From NCBI GenBank assembly GCA_045592165.1, contig JAZNUG010000215.1, positions 1 through 17,377 of the forward strand: DNA of 17,377 bases, read 5' to 3'. The translations under genes and the position numbers were made by a program. The DNA comes from SFEL01 sp045592165. GTDB taxonomy: Bacteria; Bacillota; Clostridia; Christensenellales; CAG-138. Below the pieces are notes generated by a model. That model was given only the letters and a program-made list of their open reading frames with translations, did no database searches and was not told the DNA's origin. This document shows, piece after piece, positions 6,259 to 14,136 of this stretch; position 1 is the stretch's first letter; each line of letters begins with the position of its first letter.

Positions 6259-7914
6259 ATGAGCTACCGCGCCCTTTACAGACAATACCGCCCGGCCGCA
6301 TTTTCCGAAATGATAGGCCAGGACCATATAACCACCATACTGAAAAATCAGGTTCAGTCTGAGCAGACTGCCCATGCCTATCTTTTCGCCGGTACCCGCG
6401 GAACGGGAAAAACCAGCGCCGCAAGAATACTCGCCCGTGCGGTAAACTGTCTTTCTCCTGTGGATGGCGAGCCATGCGGAGTATGCGATGCCTGCAAAAG
6501 AACCGCGGGCGACTGTGCGGATATAATCGAATTGGATGCCGCCAGCAACAACAGTGTAAACGATATCAGGGATATAATCGACAAGGCATCCTTCATGCCC
6601 CTTGAGCTCAGGCGCAAGGTGTACATTATCGACGAAACCCACGCCCTTTCCAATCAGGCATTTCAGGCTCTTCTGAAAACACTGGAGGAGCCACCTGCCC
6701 ATGTGATGTTTATCCTTGCCACCACCGAGGCCCATAAAATGCCAGCAACCATAATCTCCCGCTGCCAGCGTATGGATTTTCACAGGCTCAGCGTAAGGGA
6801 CATGGTGCGCCGCATGAAGGAAATACTGCTTCAGGTGGGTGCAGAAATAGAAGACGACGGCATGCTGGCCATTGCCCGGGCGGCAGAGGGCGGCATGAGA
6901 GACTGCCTGTCCCTTGCGGATCAGTGCCTTTCCTTCTGCGGTAATTATGTTTCCACAGAGGATGTATACGGCATACTGGGCAGTATGGAAGAGGGGTTCC
7001 TTTTCGAGATGTCCGAGGCTCTGATGGCAGCGGATTCCGCAAGGACGCTGCAGCTGCTGGACAGGGTTGTACGTGACGGAAGGGACCTTAAGGTATTTCT
7101 TCACGATATGACACTGCATATGCGGGCACTGCTTATTACCAAGCTGTGCGGCCGCTGCAGCGATATACTGGACTGCACAGAGGATGTTATGGCCCGCTAT
7201 CTCCGGCAGGCAGAGGGCGCAGGGGAAATGCGTCTGCTCAGGGCAAATGAGCTGCTGATGCAGGCGGAAGGCAAATTCCGCACCGTAACCTCCCCGAGAG
7301 CCCTGATAGAAAGCACACTGGTGCGCATAGCCCGCCCTGAAGAAAAACGTACCTTTGACGATATCCTTGAGCGGCTGGAAAAGCTGGAGCGGGAGGTTAA
7401 GCAGGGCGTAAGGGTTGCTCCTGTGCAGCAGCCGGCAGAGGATATACCGCCAATGCCTGAAATGCCTGATTTTGACGCGGTACCTTCCTATGACGATGCA
7501 CCTCCGTTTGACCCTGACCCTCCGAAGGCAAAACTCAGGCCTGCACCGGCGCCTGCTCCCGCACCCACGCCTGAGCAGCCCAAGACAGCCGCAGCACCCA
7601 CGCCTATCCCGGCAGGGGATTACAAGGCCGCATGGGATGCAATAACCAAAAAACTGTCTGAAATGGATGCGCCCCTTGGCGTTATGGCTCGCTTCGGCAA
7701 GGCTGAAAGCCTGGAAAACGGCGTGCTTACCGTAAAGTACGATAAGGAGATAATGCACAGAGCCCTTACCGAGCAGAAGGGCGCAGAAAAGCTGAACGCA
7801 GCAGCCGCAGAGGCTGCGCCGGGCTGTACCGTTCGCCTTACCATGGGCGGTCAGGCCTCCCTTGAGGATATGGGCCGTGAACTTTTCGGAAGCGCATTCC
7901 GAATGATGGATTAA
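6259..7914 (+). CDS. dnaX: DNA polymerase III subunit gamma/tau
   Basis: DnaX is the motor of the clamp loader, placing the beta clamp on primed DNA and tethering polymerases at the fork. The 551-aa product has a AAA+ module with Walker A GTRGTGKT (45-52), a zinc module with C64, C73, C76 and C79, Walker B VYIIDE (121-126), sensor-1 LATTE (153-157) and the SRC arginine-finger motif (167-169). A lid and collar follow to about 365, then a Pro/Ala-rich linker (about 390-455; repeated PAPAPAP) and a C-terminal domain of about 95 residues. After Walker B it reads DETHAL where DEVHML is usual. GAGGTG precedes the ATG. The dnaX-ybaB-recR order is classical, but here a strong terminator separates dnaX from ybaB. 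I found no convincing slippery site for a shorter gamma product. Confidence 0.97.
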   Translation: MSYRALYRQYRPAAFSEMIGQDHITTILKNQVQSEQTAHAYLFAGTRGTGKTSAARILARAVNCLSPVDGEPCGVCDACKRTAGDCADIIELDAASNNSVNDIRDIIDKASFMPLELRRKVYIIDETHALSNQAFQALLKTLEEPPAHVMFILATTEAHKMPATIISRCQRMDFHRLSVRDMVRRMKEILLQVGAEIEDDGMLAIARAAEGGMRDCLSLADQCLSFCGNYVSTEDVYGILGSMEEGFLFEMSEALMAADSARTLQLLDRVVRDGRDLKVFLHDMTLHMRALLITKLCGRCSDILDCTEDVMARYLRQAEGAGEMRLLRANELLMQAEGKFRTVTSPRALIESTLVRIARPEEKRTFDDILERLEKLEREVKQGVRVAPVQQPAEDIPPMPEMPDFDAVPSYDDAPPFDPDPPKAKLRPAPAPAPAPTPEQPKTAAAPTPIPAGDYKAAWDAITKKLSEMDAPLGVMARFGKAESLENGVLTVKYDKEIMHRALTEQKGAEKLNAAAAEAAPGCTVRLTMGGQASLEDMGRELFGSAFRMMD

Positions 7915-7930
7915 AAAATGAATTTTTAAT

Positions 7931-7967
7931 GGGACTTTCCGTCATTTTACGGATAAGTCCCTTTTTT
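7931..7967 (+). terminator. Terminator after dnaX
   Basis: GGGACTTTCCGT (7931-7942) pairs with ACGGATAAGTCCC (7949-7961) with one bulged base, around CATTTT, followed by six T. It separates dnaX transcription from ybaB-recR. Confidence 0.92.
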
Positions 7968-7999
7968 ATGACAAAAATACTTCTGTATGTAACCAAAGC

Positions 8000-8028
8000 T
8001 TGTCAAAATTGTGGAAAATCATTACAAA
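8000..8028 (+). promoter_or_regulatory. Possible second upstream promoter for ybaB-recR
   Basis: TTGTCA (8000-8005), 17 bases, TACAAA (8023-8028). The -35 box matches 5 of 6 and the -10 box 4 of 6. It lies upstream of a better promoter at 8052-8080 in an AT-rich gap. Confidence 0.3.
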
Positions 8029-8051
8029 AGTCTGTATTTTGCGGTGTTTAA

Positions 8052-8080
8052 TTGAATAGATACACAAACTGTGGTATACT
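8052..8080 (+). promoter_or_regulatory. Promoter of ybaB-recR
   Basis: TTGAAT (8052-8057), 17 bases, TATACT (8075-8080). Transcription would start near 8087, giving a leader of about 23 bases before the ybaB ATG. It is the best match in the 142-base gap after the dnaX terminator. Confidence 0.7.
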
Positions 8081-8109
8081 TTACACAAGTAAAATCCCGG
8101 AGGTATGCA

Positions 8110-8445
8110 ATGGCAAAGGGCGGATTCCCCGGCATGGGCGGGGCAAATATGCAGCAGCTTATGAAGCAGGCGCAGAAAATGCAGCAGGATATGCAGCGTA
8201 TGCAGGCCGAGCTTCAGACCCGTGAATTCACGGCCACTGTTGGCGGCGGCGTGGTAAAGGCCACAGCCTACGGCAGCAAGGCCCTCAAATCAATAGAAAT
8301 CGATCCTGCATGTGTGGATCCCGACGATGTGGAGATGCTGCAGGATCTGGTGCTTTCCGCTGTTAATGAGGCGATGCGCATGGCAGAAGAAGCAGTAAGT
8401 TCCGAAATGGGCCGTCTTACCGGCGGCATGGGCCTTGGGTTCTAA
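8110..8445 (+). CDS. ybaB: YbaB/EbfC family nucleoid-associated protein
   Basis: This 111-aa protein binds DNA as a dimer and is encoded between dnaX and recR in very many bacteria. Its role is thought to be nucleoid organisation or support of recombination. The N terminus is Gly/Met rich, followed by a Gln/Met-rich helix (about 14-37), then the conserved strand region EFTATVGGGVVKATAYGSKA (39-58) and a C-terminal helix; it ends in a Gly/Met tail. ATG 8110 was chosen because CGGAGG lies just upstream; the in-frame GTG at 8071 falls within the promoter. It is first in a two-gene unit with recR, which starts 3 bases after its stop. Confidence 0.95.
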   Translation: MAKGGFPGMGGANMQQLMKQAQKMQQDMQRMQAELQTREFTATVGGGVVKATAYGSKALKSIEIDPACVDPDDVEMLQDLVLSAVNEAMRMAEEAVSSEMGRLTGGMGLGF

Positions 8446-8448
8446 GCC

Positions 8449-9042
8449 ATGGCCAACGACCCTATTGGCGCATTGGTGGCCCAGCTGAGCCGTCTGCCCG
8501 GAGTTGGGGCAAAGAGCGCTCAGCGGCTGGCCTACTTTATCCTGGACATGCCTGAGCCTGCGGCCCGTGAAATCGCTGCGGCTATAAACAGGGCAAGGGA
8601 CACCATACACCACTGTCCCGTATGCGGTAACTATACCGACAGCGACCCCTGTGCAATATGCCGCGACCCTGCCCGCAGAAGCGGCACCCTCTGCGTTGTG
8701 GAGGATGCAAGGGATGTTATATCCATGGAAAAAATGCGGGAATTCCGCGGCGGATACCACGTTCTGGGAGGAACAATTTCCCCTATGGACGGCGTGGGCC
8801 CGGAGGATATCCGCATAAAAGAGCTGATGGACAGGCTGGATAAGGAAAACATTTCCGAGGTGATTCTGGCCACAAATCCCGATGTTGAGGGCGAGGCCAC
8901 CGCAGTGTACATCTCCAAGCTGCTCAAGCAGCGGGGTGTGAGGGCTACCCGAATAGCCCACGGTATACCCATCGGCGGCAACCTTGAATACGTTGACGAG
9001 ATGACCCTGCTCAAGGCCGTGGAAGGCCGCAGGGAAATGTAA
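8449..9042 (+). CDS. recR: Recombination protein RecR
   Basis: RecR forms a ring clamp that works with RecO (and RecF) to load RecA on single-stranded DNA coated by SSB. The 197-aa product has the full layout: a helix-hairpin-helix with LPGVGAKSAQRLA (16-28), a zinc finger C56-x2-C59-x8-C68-x2-C71, and a Toprim domain from about 80 (VVEDARDV, 83-90; ATNPDVEGEATA) ending in the conserved GIPIGGNLEYVDEMTL. It begins 3 bases after ybaB. No clear Shine-Dalgarno sequence is visible, so translation is probably coupled to ybaB. Length and domain order are normal. Confidence 0.97.
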   Translation: MANDPIGALVAQLSRLPGVGAKSAQRLAYFILDMPEPAAREIAAAINRARDTIHHCPVCGNYTDSDPCAICRDPARRSGTLCVVEDARDVISMEKMREFRGGYHVLGGTISPMDGVGPEDIRIKELMDRLDKENISEVILATNPDVEGEATAVYISKLLKQRGVRATRIAHGIPIGGNLEYVDEMTLLKAVEGRREM

Positions 9043-9126
9043 TGCAACCATTTGGCCCGCATATACGTTTATTAAAATAAAAGGGAGTATTTCCCGGGCA
9101 ACATCCTCACAGAAAGGAGGCGGCAC

Positions 9127-10095
9127 ATGAAGAATAAGCATCTTACCATTATCACTCTTTGCGCGGCGTGCGTGGCTGCGCTGATCATTGGCATGGTGGT
9201 GCCGGCAAGCGGCGTAACGGGCGAAAGATTCCTCTCCGACGCACGTCAAAGCTATCGCAGCGCTTCCCTTGTGGTTTCCGCCAGATGTGAGGATACCTTC
9301 ACCGCGGCAGACGGCTGTATCGTGAGCCGCGTTACTGTGGATGAGGTGCTGGCGGGAAAGGCAAACAGCGGTGACCTGATACATATTCAGAACCAGCTTA
9401 CTCCCGGCAGCGAGTATCTTCTTTACCTCGATAGCGGTGAGGAAGTACACTTTGCAGAGGATCAGCATGCTTATGTATCCGTATCTCCCGAGCCTTTTGT
9501 GATTGTTGAAGATGCTGTGGAATACGGCGGCTCTTCCCTTTTGCTTAAGGAAATCAAAAAAGACATGGCAGAGATGGATAAAATCATCACTGCCCACGGT
9601 GCGGTATATTACCACGATAGCCTCGATGCCCTCAAGGAGGCATCCGAGAGCATATTCATAGGCAGGGTGGCCTCAGTATCCCCCCTGAAGAATACCCGCT
9701 TCCGCTCCCAGCAGGGCGGCAGCACGGTGGAAAAAACCACCCCCGCTTCCGTGGTTACCCTGACAGTATACGGCAGCGTAAAGGGGGCGCTGGGATACGG
9801 CAGCACTATACAGCTGATGTACATTCCCCAGTCTGCAGCCGGCATGACAGACGGAGCAACCCTTGAGCCGGTAAGCTGCAGCGATGATGACATCGTACAG
9901 CTTGCCGAGGGAGAAACCTATCTGTTCTTCCTTGCGGAAGACCCGGATGCAAAGCAGCAGTATACCTTCCCGGTAAACCCAATACAGGGCTGGGCAAGAA
10001 TGGATAACGATATGCTTACCTATTCCGCTGAAAACCATGCTCTGGAAGGCTATGAAACTCTGCCCCAGCTGGTATCGGATATGCGTGCAAGATAA
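9127..10095 (+). CDS. Secreted or membrane-anchored protein with two similar domains, function unknown
   Basis: I do not recognise this 322-aa protein by name. It begins with a basic tip and a hydrophobic stretch (6-27), a signal peptide or uncleaved anchor. Two segments then share one pattern. Segment 1 (about 45-125) has SASLVVSARCE, VSRVTVDEVLAGKANSGDLIHI and PGSEYLLYLD. Segment 2 (about 172-290) has SESIFIGRVAS, VVTLTVYGSVKGALGYGSTIQL and EGETYLFFLAED. The pattern of a short strand, a V-KG turn, a strand and G-x-YL-FL resembles TIMP/NTR-like beta-barrel domains of Gram-positive surface proteins, so an extracytoplasmic tandem repeat is likely. A strong AAAGGAGG lies 6 bases before the ATG. 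No clear promoter is seen in the 84 bases after recR, so read-through is possible. A bidirectional terminator follows. Confidence 0.85.
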   Translation: MKNKHLTIITLCAACVAALIIGMVVPASGVTGERFLSDARQSYRSASLVVSARCEDTFTAADGCIVSRVTVDEVLAGKANSGDLIHIQNQLTPGSEYLLYLDSGEEVHFAEDQHAYVSVSPEPFVIVEDAVEYGGSSLLLKEIKKDMAEMDKIITAHGAVYYHDSLDALKEASESIFIGRVASVSPLKNTRFRSQQGGSTVEKTTPASVVTLTVYGSVKGALGYGSTIQLMYIPQSAAGMTDGATLEPVSCSDDDIVQLAEGETYLFFLAEDPDAKQQYTFPVNPIQGWARMDNDMLTYSAENHALEGYETLPQLVSDMRAR

Positions 10096-10104
10096 AAAAG
10101 CAAA

Positions 10105-10146
10105 AATAACAACGGCAAGGCGTAATGCCTTGCCGCTTTTGTTATG
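10105..10146. terminator. Bidirectional terminator between convergent genes
   Basis: CGGCAAGGC (10113-10121) pairs perfectly with GCCTTGCCG (10127-10135) around GTAAT; flanking ATAACAA and TTGTTAT can extend the stem. T-rich tracts follow on both strands. It serves the secreted-protein gene (+) and the ABC-F gene (-), whose stop is 6 bases away. Confidence 0.88.
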
Positions 10147-10151
10147 TTGAT

Positions 10152-12062
10152 TTATTCCTGTGTCAGCTCGTCCAGCTTTTGCTGGGCCTGTTCCCATTCG
10201 GCGTATAATTCGTCTATTTCCGCCTGCTGCTCTTCTGCCTGCTTTGCAAGCTCTGCGGATTTAACATAGTCCGTTGCCACGGCGGGGGAAGCAAGCAGGG
10301 CGTTTATTTCTTCAAGCCTGGCTTCCGCTTCCGCTATGCGCTCTTCTGCCCGGCGAACCTGACCGCTTGCCCGGTTTATCAGGCTCTGACGTTCCTTCTG
10401 GGCCTTGTAGCTGTTGGGCTTTTCCTGCTGAATCTCAATGACGGGGGCTTCTTTTGCCCTGCGTTCAGAGGCTTCAAGATAATCGTCATAACCGCCGATG
10501 TACTCTGTAAGGCCGTCCTTCTCCATGTACAGCACTCTGTCTGCCAGCCTGTTTACAAGATAGCGGTCATGGGTGATTATCAGCATGGTGCCGTCGTATT
10601 CATCCAGAGCGTTTTCCAGCGCCTCGCGGGAGGAGATGTCCAGATGGTTGGTGGGTTCGTCCAACAGCAGCAGGTTTGCTCCGGACAGCATCAGCTTCAG
10701 CAGCTGTACACGGGCCTTTTCTCCGCCGGAAAGTGAACTGACCTGCTTGAATACATCGTCGCCTCTTATCAGGAAGGCGGCAAGGGCGGTACGCACCTCT
10801 GTCAGGTCCATCCTGGGGTAGGTATTGTGTATTTCCTCCAGGGCGGTGCTGTTGGGATTCAGGGAGGACATGGTCTGCTCGTAATAGCCGGGCTGAACCT
10901 TTGCGCCGATACGTACTGTGCCGGTGTCGGCGGTTTCCCTGCCCATGATTATCTTCATGAGTGTGGTTTTGCCGCAGCCGTTTGGCCCCAGCAGGAATAC
11001 CCTCTCTCCTTTGCGAATGTGCATGGATGCGCCGCTGAATATGGGTTTTTCATATGCTTTGGCAATATCCTCTGTGATAAGCACATCATTGCCGCCGGTT
11101 TCTTTGGCGGTAAAGTGAAAATGTATGGATGCGGTGTCCTTTTCAGGCTCCACCAGCTCCGCCTTGAGCCGCTCGATCTGCTTCTGCTTTGCGGCGGCGG
11201 TTATGAAGTTGTGTGCCTGACCCCAGCGGCGCTGCTGCTCTACAACGCCCTCAAGGCGGCGGATTTCTTTTTTCTGGTTTAGATAGTGCCGCCTGAGTAT
11301 TTCGTTATTGGAGCTCATCAGCTCAATATGGCGGGAATAGTTTCCGTTTGAGGAAAACAGCCTGCCGTTTTTTATTTCGAGGGTGCGGTTTGTAACCCTG
11401 TCCAAAAAGTAGCGGTCGTGGGATATTACTATAAATGCATTGGGGTAGCTGCGGAGAAAATCCTCCAGCCATGTTACGCTCTGTATATCCAGATGGTTGG
11501 TAGGCTCATCCAATAGCAGCAGCTCTGCGCCGGAAAGCAGCATTTTTGCAAGCTGGGCCTTGTTTCGCTGGCCGCCGCTCATATCCGAGAGGGGCTTTTC
11601 CATTTCCGCCTCGGTGAAGCCAAGGCCGGTAAGGGTGCTGCGTACTCTGCTGCGGAAGGTCAGGCCGCCTTCCCGCTGATACCTTTCGTTCAATGATTGC
11701 TGGCGGGCGATCAGGGCGGAAATATCTCCATCCCCTGATGAAATGGCGGCAGATATCCGCTCCAGTTCTTCCTCCATGCGTATAAGCCCGTCAAAAGCTT
11801 CTATGGCGGATTCGTACAGGGTGGCAGCGGTGTTTTCCACATTCTGACGCATAAAGCCCAGGCGAGCTTCCTTGTGCTTCATAACGGTGCCGGAATCCGG
11901 GGATTCCTCTCCTGTGAGTATGCGGAAAAGGGTGGTCTTGCCGCAGCCGTTGACCCCCACGAGCCCAACCCTGTCACGGGGGGCAATTTCGAAATTGATC
12001 CCCTCAAAAAGCAGGCGGGATGAATATGATTTGCTTATGCCGCTGGCGGCTATCAGTGCCAT
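10152..12062 (-). CDS. ABC-F family ATP-binding protein (YdiF-like)
   Basis: This 636-aa soluble protein has two ABC ATPase domains and no membrane segment. Domain 1: Walker A GVNGCGKTT (36-44), signature MSGGQ (161-165), Walker B LLLLDEP (181-187), switch His215. Domain 2: GPNGCGKTT (359-367), SLSGGE (443-448), LLLLDEP (464-470), His498. The interdomain P-site-tRNA-interacting linker spans roughly 240-320, and a Glu/Ala-rich coiled coil closes the protein (about 550-636). ABC-F proteins act on ribosomes; this layout and length resemble YdiF/Uup-type housekeeping members more than drug-resistance ones. I see no uORF or attenuator leader of the kind used by resistance genes. ATG 12062 was chosen over an in-frame TTG at 12095 because AAGGA precedes it and the TTG overlaps the predicted -10 region. 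Confidence 0.93.
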   Translation of the reverse strand: MALIAASGISKSYSSRLLFEGINFEIAPRDRVGLVGVNGCGKTTLFRILTGEESPDSGTVMKHKEARLGFMRQNVENTAATLYESAIEAFDGLIRMEEELERISAAISSGDGDISALIARQQSLNERYQREGGLTFRSRVRSTLTGLGFTEAEMEKPLSDMSGGQRNKAQLAKMLLSGAELLLLDEPTNHLDIQSVTWLEDFLRSYPNAFIVISHDRYFLDRVTNRTLEIKNGRLFSSNGNYSRHIELMSSNNEILRRHYLNQKKEIRRLEGVVEQQRRWGQAHNFITAAAKQKQIERLKAELVEPEKDTASIHFHFTAKETGGNDVLITEDIAKAYEKPIFSGASMHIRKGERVFLLGPNGCGKTTLMKIIMGRETADTGTVRIGAKVQPGYYEQTMSSLNPNSTALEEIHNTYPRMDLTEVRTALAAFLIRGDDVFKQVSSLSGGEKARVQLLKLMLSGANLLLLDEPTNHLDISSREALENALDEYDGTMLIITHDRYLVNRLADRVLYMEKDGLTEYIGGYDDYLEASERRAKEAPVIEIQQEKPNSYKAQKERQSLINRASGQVRRAEERIAEAEARLEEINALLASPAVATDYVKSAELAKQAEEQQAEIDELYAEWEQAQQKLDELTQE

Positions 12063-12094
12063 GGTAAGTTTATTCCTTTGCTCATAATCTACCA

Positions 12095-12107
12095 ATTATA
12101 CATTATA
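12095..12107 (-). promoter_or_regulatory. Tandem -10-like elements before the ABC-F gene
   Basis: On the minus strand GTATAAT occurs twice, 7 bases apart (TATAAT at 12107-12102 and 12100-12095). Either could be the -10 box of the ABC-F promoter. No good -35 hexamer lies 16-18 bases upstream of either. Confidence 0.45.
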
Positions 12108-12154
12108 CAGCAAATAACGCTTCTGCGCTATAAGCATAATGGTATATAGCTTAA

Positions 12155-12184
12155 TGGACAAAATACGACAATATGGTTTATAAT
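12155..12184 (+). promoter_or_regulatory. Promoter of the NlpC/P60 gene, giving a leaderless transcript
   Basis: TGGACA (12155-12160), 18 bases, TATAAT (12179-12184). The -10 box ends only 7 bases before the ATG at 12192, so transcription should begin at or one base before the start codon. Confidence 0.7.
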
Positions 12185-12191
12185 AATTAAC

Positions 12192-13421
12192 ATGGAAAGC
12201 TATGACAACAATCAGAAAAAACAGCGTCTCAATAAGGAAAAACGCAAAAGCTTTTTCCGGCGTATCCGCATACCTCTGCTGACGGCGGCGGGCCTTTTGC
12301 TGACCGCCTTTGTTATCATTCCCGCATCCTTTGATATCCTGGGTCTGAATCCTGTGGTTGTGCAAATAGCGGAAGAGATGGTGCATCTGCCCGAACCCAC
12401 TCCGCTGCCTGCGGAAACTCCTGTTGCAGAGCAAACGGCGGAGCCGGAGCTTTATCAGCTACTTAAGGTAGGCGATACGGATCCTATGGTTGCAAATATA
12501 CAGGAGCGGCTTGCAGAGCTTAACTATATCGACGGCGATGAGCCTTCCGAAACCTTCGGCGAGCCTGTTGCTGCCGCATTGCGCCGCTTTCAGCGCATAC
12601 ATCACATGACGGAAACCGGAGAAGCGGATTCCCTTACCCAGGAAATACTCTTCTCTGACGAGGCCGCATATTACCGCCTCCAGCAGGGCGACGAGGGAGA
12701 GGATGTGGAGTCCCTTCAGGAGCGGCTCTTTGAGCTGGGCTATGAGGTGGAAAAGAAACACGGCTACTTCGGCGTTGCCACCGCAAAGGCTCTCTCTTCT
12801 TTCCAGACCAGAAACAAAATAGAATCCACCGGTATAATGGATACCGATACGGCGGATATACTATACTCCAACAACGCACGGCCAAAGGTGGACCCCACTC
12901 CATCACCCACTCCAAGGCCCAAATCCACACCCAAGCCAAAGGTCACGCCGAAGCCTGAAAGTGCCCCCGGCGTGGGCACCACCAAAACCGCGCCCCCCAG
13001 CAATCAGCAAAGCGGCGGCGGCAGCGTTGCAGAGGCCACAGGCGATGTAAGCGGCTTCATTGCCACCGCAAAGGCGCAGCAGGGCAAACCCTATATCCTG
13101 GGTGACGAAGGCCCCAACAGCTTTGACTGCAGCGGCCTTGTCCACTTCAGCCTTAATGCAAACGGCGTAAAGGTGGGGCGTATGAGCGCCAAGAACTATG
13201 CAAAGATAGATAACTGGGAAACCATCTATTCCACATCCGACCTGAAGACGGGCGACCTGCTGTTCTTCCGCAGCGATTCCAGCGCCACCATAAGCCATAC
13301 CGGCATATGGCTGGGCGGAAATAAGTATATCCATGCTTCTTCCTCCGCAGGCAAGGTGGTAATAAGCAGCTGGTCAAACTGGGCTGAGAGAAACTTCAGC
13401 CACGGCAAGCGTGTATTCTAA
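12192..13421 (+). CDS. Membrane-anchored NlpC/P60 peptidoglycan hydrolase with two peptidoglycan-binding domains
   Basis: This 409-aa protein has a basic cytoplasmic tail (1-26), one membrane helix (about 27-48), a Pro/Glu-rich stalk, two PG_binding_1 domains (about 90-154 and 162-226; VANIQERLAEL and VESLQERLFELGY), a Pro/Lys-rich linker (231-275) and a C-terminal NlpC/P60 domain. The catalytic Cys313 lies in FDCSGLVHF, His369 in ISHTGIWLG, and His381 in YIHASS is the likely third residue. Such enzymes cut peptide links, usually D-Glu to diamino acid, in the cell wall. No Shine-Dalgarno sequence is visible, and the ATG nearly coincides with the predicted transcript start. No in-frame alternative start keeps the membrane anchor. 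The HD-domain gene follows after 25 bases. Confidence 0.94.
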   Translation: MESYDNNQKKQRLNKEKRKSFFRRIRIPLLTAAGLLLTAFVIIPASFDILGLNPVVVQIAEEMVHLPEPTPLPAETPVAEQTAEPELYQLLKVGDTDPMVANIQERLAELNYIDGDEPSETFGEPVAAALRRFQRIHHMTETGEADSLTQEILFSDEAAYYRLQQGDEGEDVESLQERLFELGYEVEKKHGYFGVATAKALSSFQTRNKIESTGIMDTDTADILYSNNARPKVDPTPSPTPRPKSTPKPKVTPKPESAPGVGTTKTAPPSNQQSGGGSVAEATGDVSGFIATAKAQQGKPYILGDEGPNSFDCSGLVHFSLNANGVKVGRMSAKNYAKIDNWETIYSTSDLKTGDLLFFRSDSSATISHTGIWLGGNKYIHASSSAGKVVISSWSNWAERNFSHGKRVF

Positions 13422-13446
13422 AAATTAAAATATAAGGAGATTACCT

Positions 13447-14010
13447 ATGAACAGGGAACAGGCATACGAACTTCTGCACAAGTACATGGAAGGGGAACCC
13501 TACCGTCAGCATTCCTACGCAGTTGAGGCCATAATGCGGGGCCTTGCAAAGCGTCTTGCCCCCGATGATGTGGAATACTGGGGAATCGCAGGCTTGCTGC
13601 ATGACCTTGACGAAGAACAGTGCGATTGGAAAAACCATCCCGAAGTACACGGCCCCACCAGCGTAAAGCTGCTCCGTGAAAACGGGGTGGAAGATCCTGT
13701 GCTTGAGGGTGCAATACTTGCCCATAATCCCCTCAACGGCAAAAAGGCTGCCACTACCATAGAGTATGCCCTCCTTGCTGCTGACCCCATGAGCGGCTTC
13801 TGCAAGTCCGTTGCCCAGATATACCCCGATAAGCGCATTGCCAGCGTAAAGCACAAGTCCGTTGTAAAGCGCTTCAATGAGGCACGTTTTGCCGCCGGCG
13901 CAAACCGCGAATACATGAGCGCAATAGTTCATACAGGTCTCACTCTGGATGACCTTATCGACGTGGCTCTGGAAGAGATGACCGCAATAGCGGATACCCT
14001 GGGTCTGTAA
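13447..14010 (+). CDS. HD-domain (HDIG-type) phosphohydrolase-like protein
   Basis: This 187-aa cytoplasmic protein has the metal ligands of the HD superfamily: His22 (YRQHSYAVE), the H52-D53 pair in GLLHDLDEEQ, later histidines H64, H68 and H93 (AILAHNPL), and D113 (LAADPMSG). HD proteins hydrolyse phosphate esters of nucleotides or related compounds; the substrate here cannot be told. Short stand-alone proteins of this type are common in Clostridia and are often annotated simply as HDIG-domain proteins. AAGGAG (13434-13439) lies 7 bases before the ATG. It is probably cotranscribed with the NlpC/P60 gene, since no terminator is seen between them, and ends at the hairpin at 14036-14068. Confidence 0.88.
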   Translation: MNREQAYELLHKYMEGEPYRQHSYAVEAIMRGLAKRLAPDDVEYWGIAGLLHDLDEEQCDWKNHPEVHGPTSVKLLRENGVEDPVLEGAILAHNPLNGKKAATTIEYALLAADPMSGFCKSVAQIYPDKRIASVKHKSVVKRFNEARFAAGANREYMSAIVHTGLTLDDLIDVALEEMTAIADTLGL

Positions 14011-14035
14011 TCATCCTGAATAAATACGGCATACT

Positions 14036-14068
14036 AATAAGGGCAGCGGTTTGCTGTCCTTATTTTGT
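14036..14068 (+). terminator. Terminator after the HD-domain gene
   Basis: AATAAGGGCAGC (14036-14047) pairs with GCTGTCCTTATT (14053-14064), 12 pairs with one G-U, around GGTTT, then TTGTGT. The T-rich part partly belongs to the stem. Confidence 0.8.
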
Positions 14069-14118
14069 GTCAATTTGAGGATTTTTTTGTAAAGTTTTAC
14101 TGTAAAGGAAGTATATAG

Positions 14119-14136
14119 GTGCAGTATTTCTTGCAC
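14119..14136. promoter_or_regulatory. Inverted repeat over the yloU -35 box, possible operator
   Basis: GTGCA (14119-14123) and TGCAC (14132-14136) form an inverted repeat with an 8-base spacer; the right arm is part of the TTGCAC -35 box. A regulator bound here would block RNA polymerase. With only 5-base arms, chance is possible. Confidence 0.25.

Noticed and set aside
7640..7660. Run of six A in dnaX as a programmed frameshift site
   Set aside because: The run is in phase AAA-AAA, not the A-AAA-AAG slippery phase. It lies near the C-terminal domain rather than after the ATPase and collar, and no stimulatory hairpin is evident.
8071..8109. GTG at 8071 as the ybaB start
   Set aside because: It falls on the -10 promoter region; CGGAGG points to ATG 8110.
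9051..9099. Possible hairpin TTGGCCCG...CGGGCAA between recR and the secreted-protein gene
   Set aside because: It has a bulge, a loop of over 30 bases and no T tract, so it is too weak to call a terminator or riboswitch.
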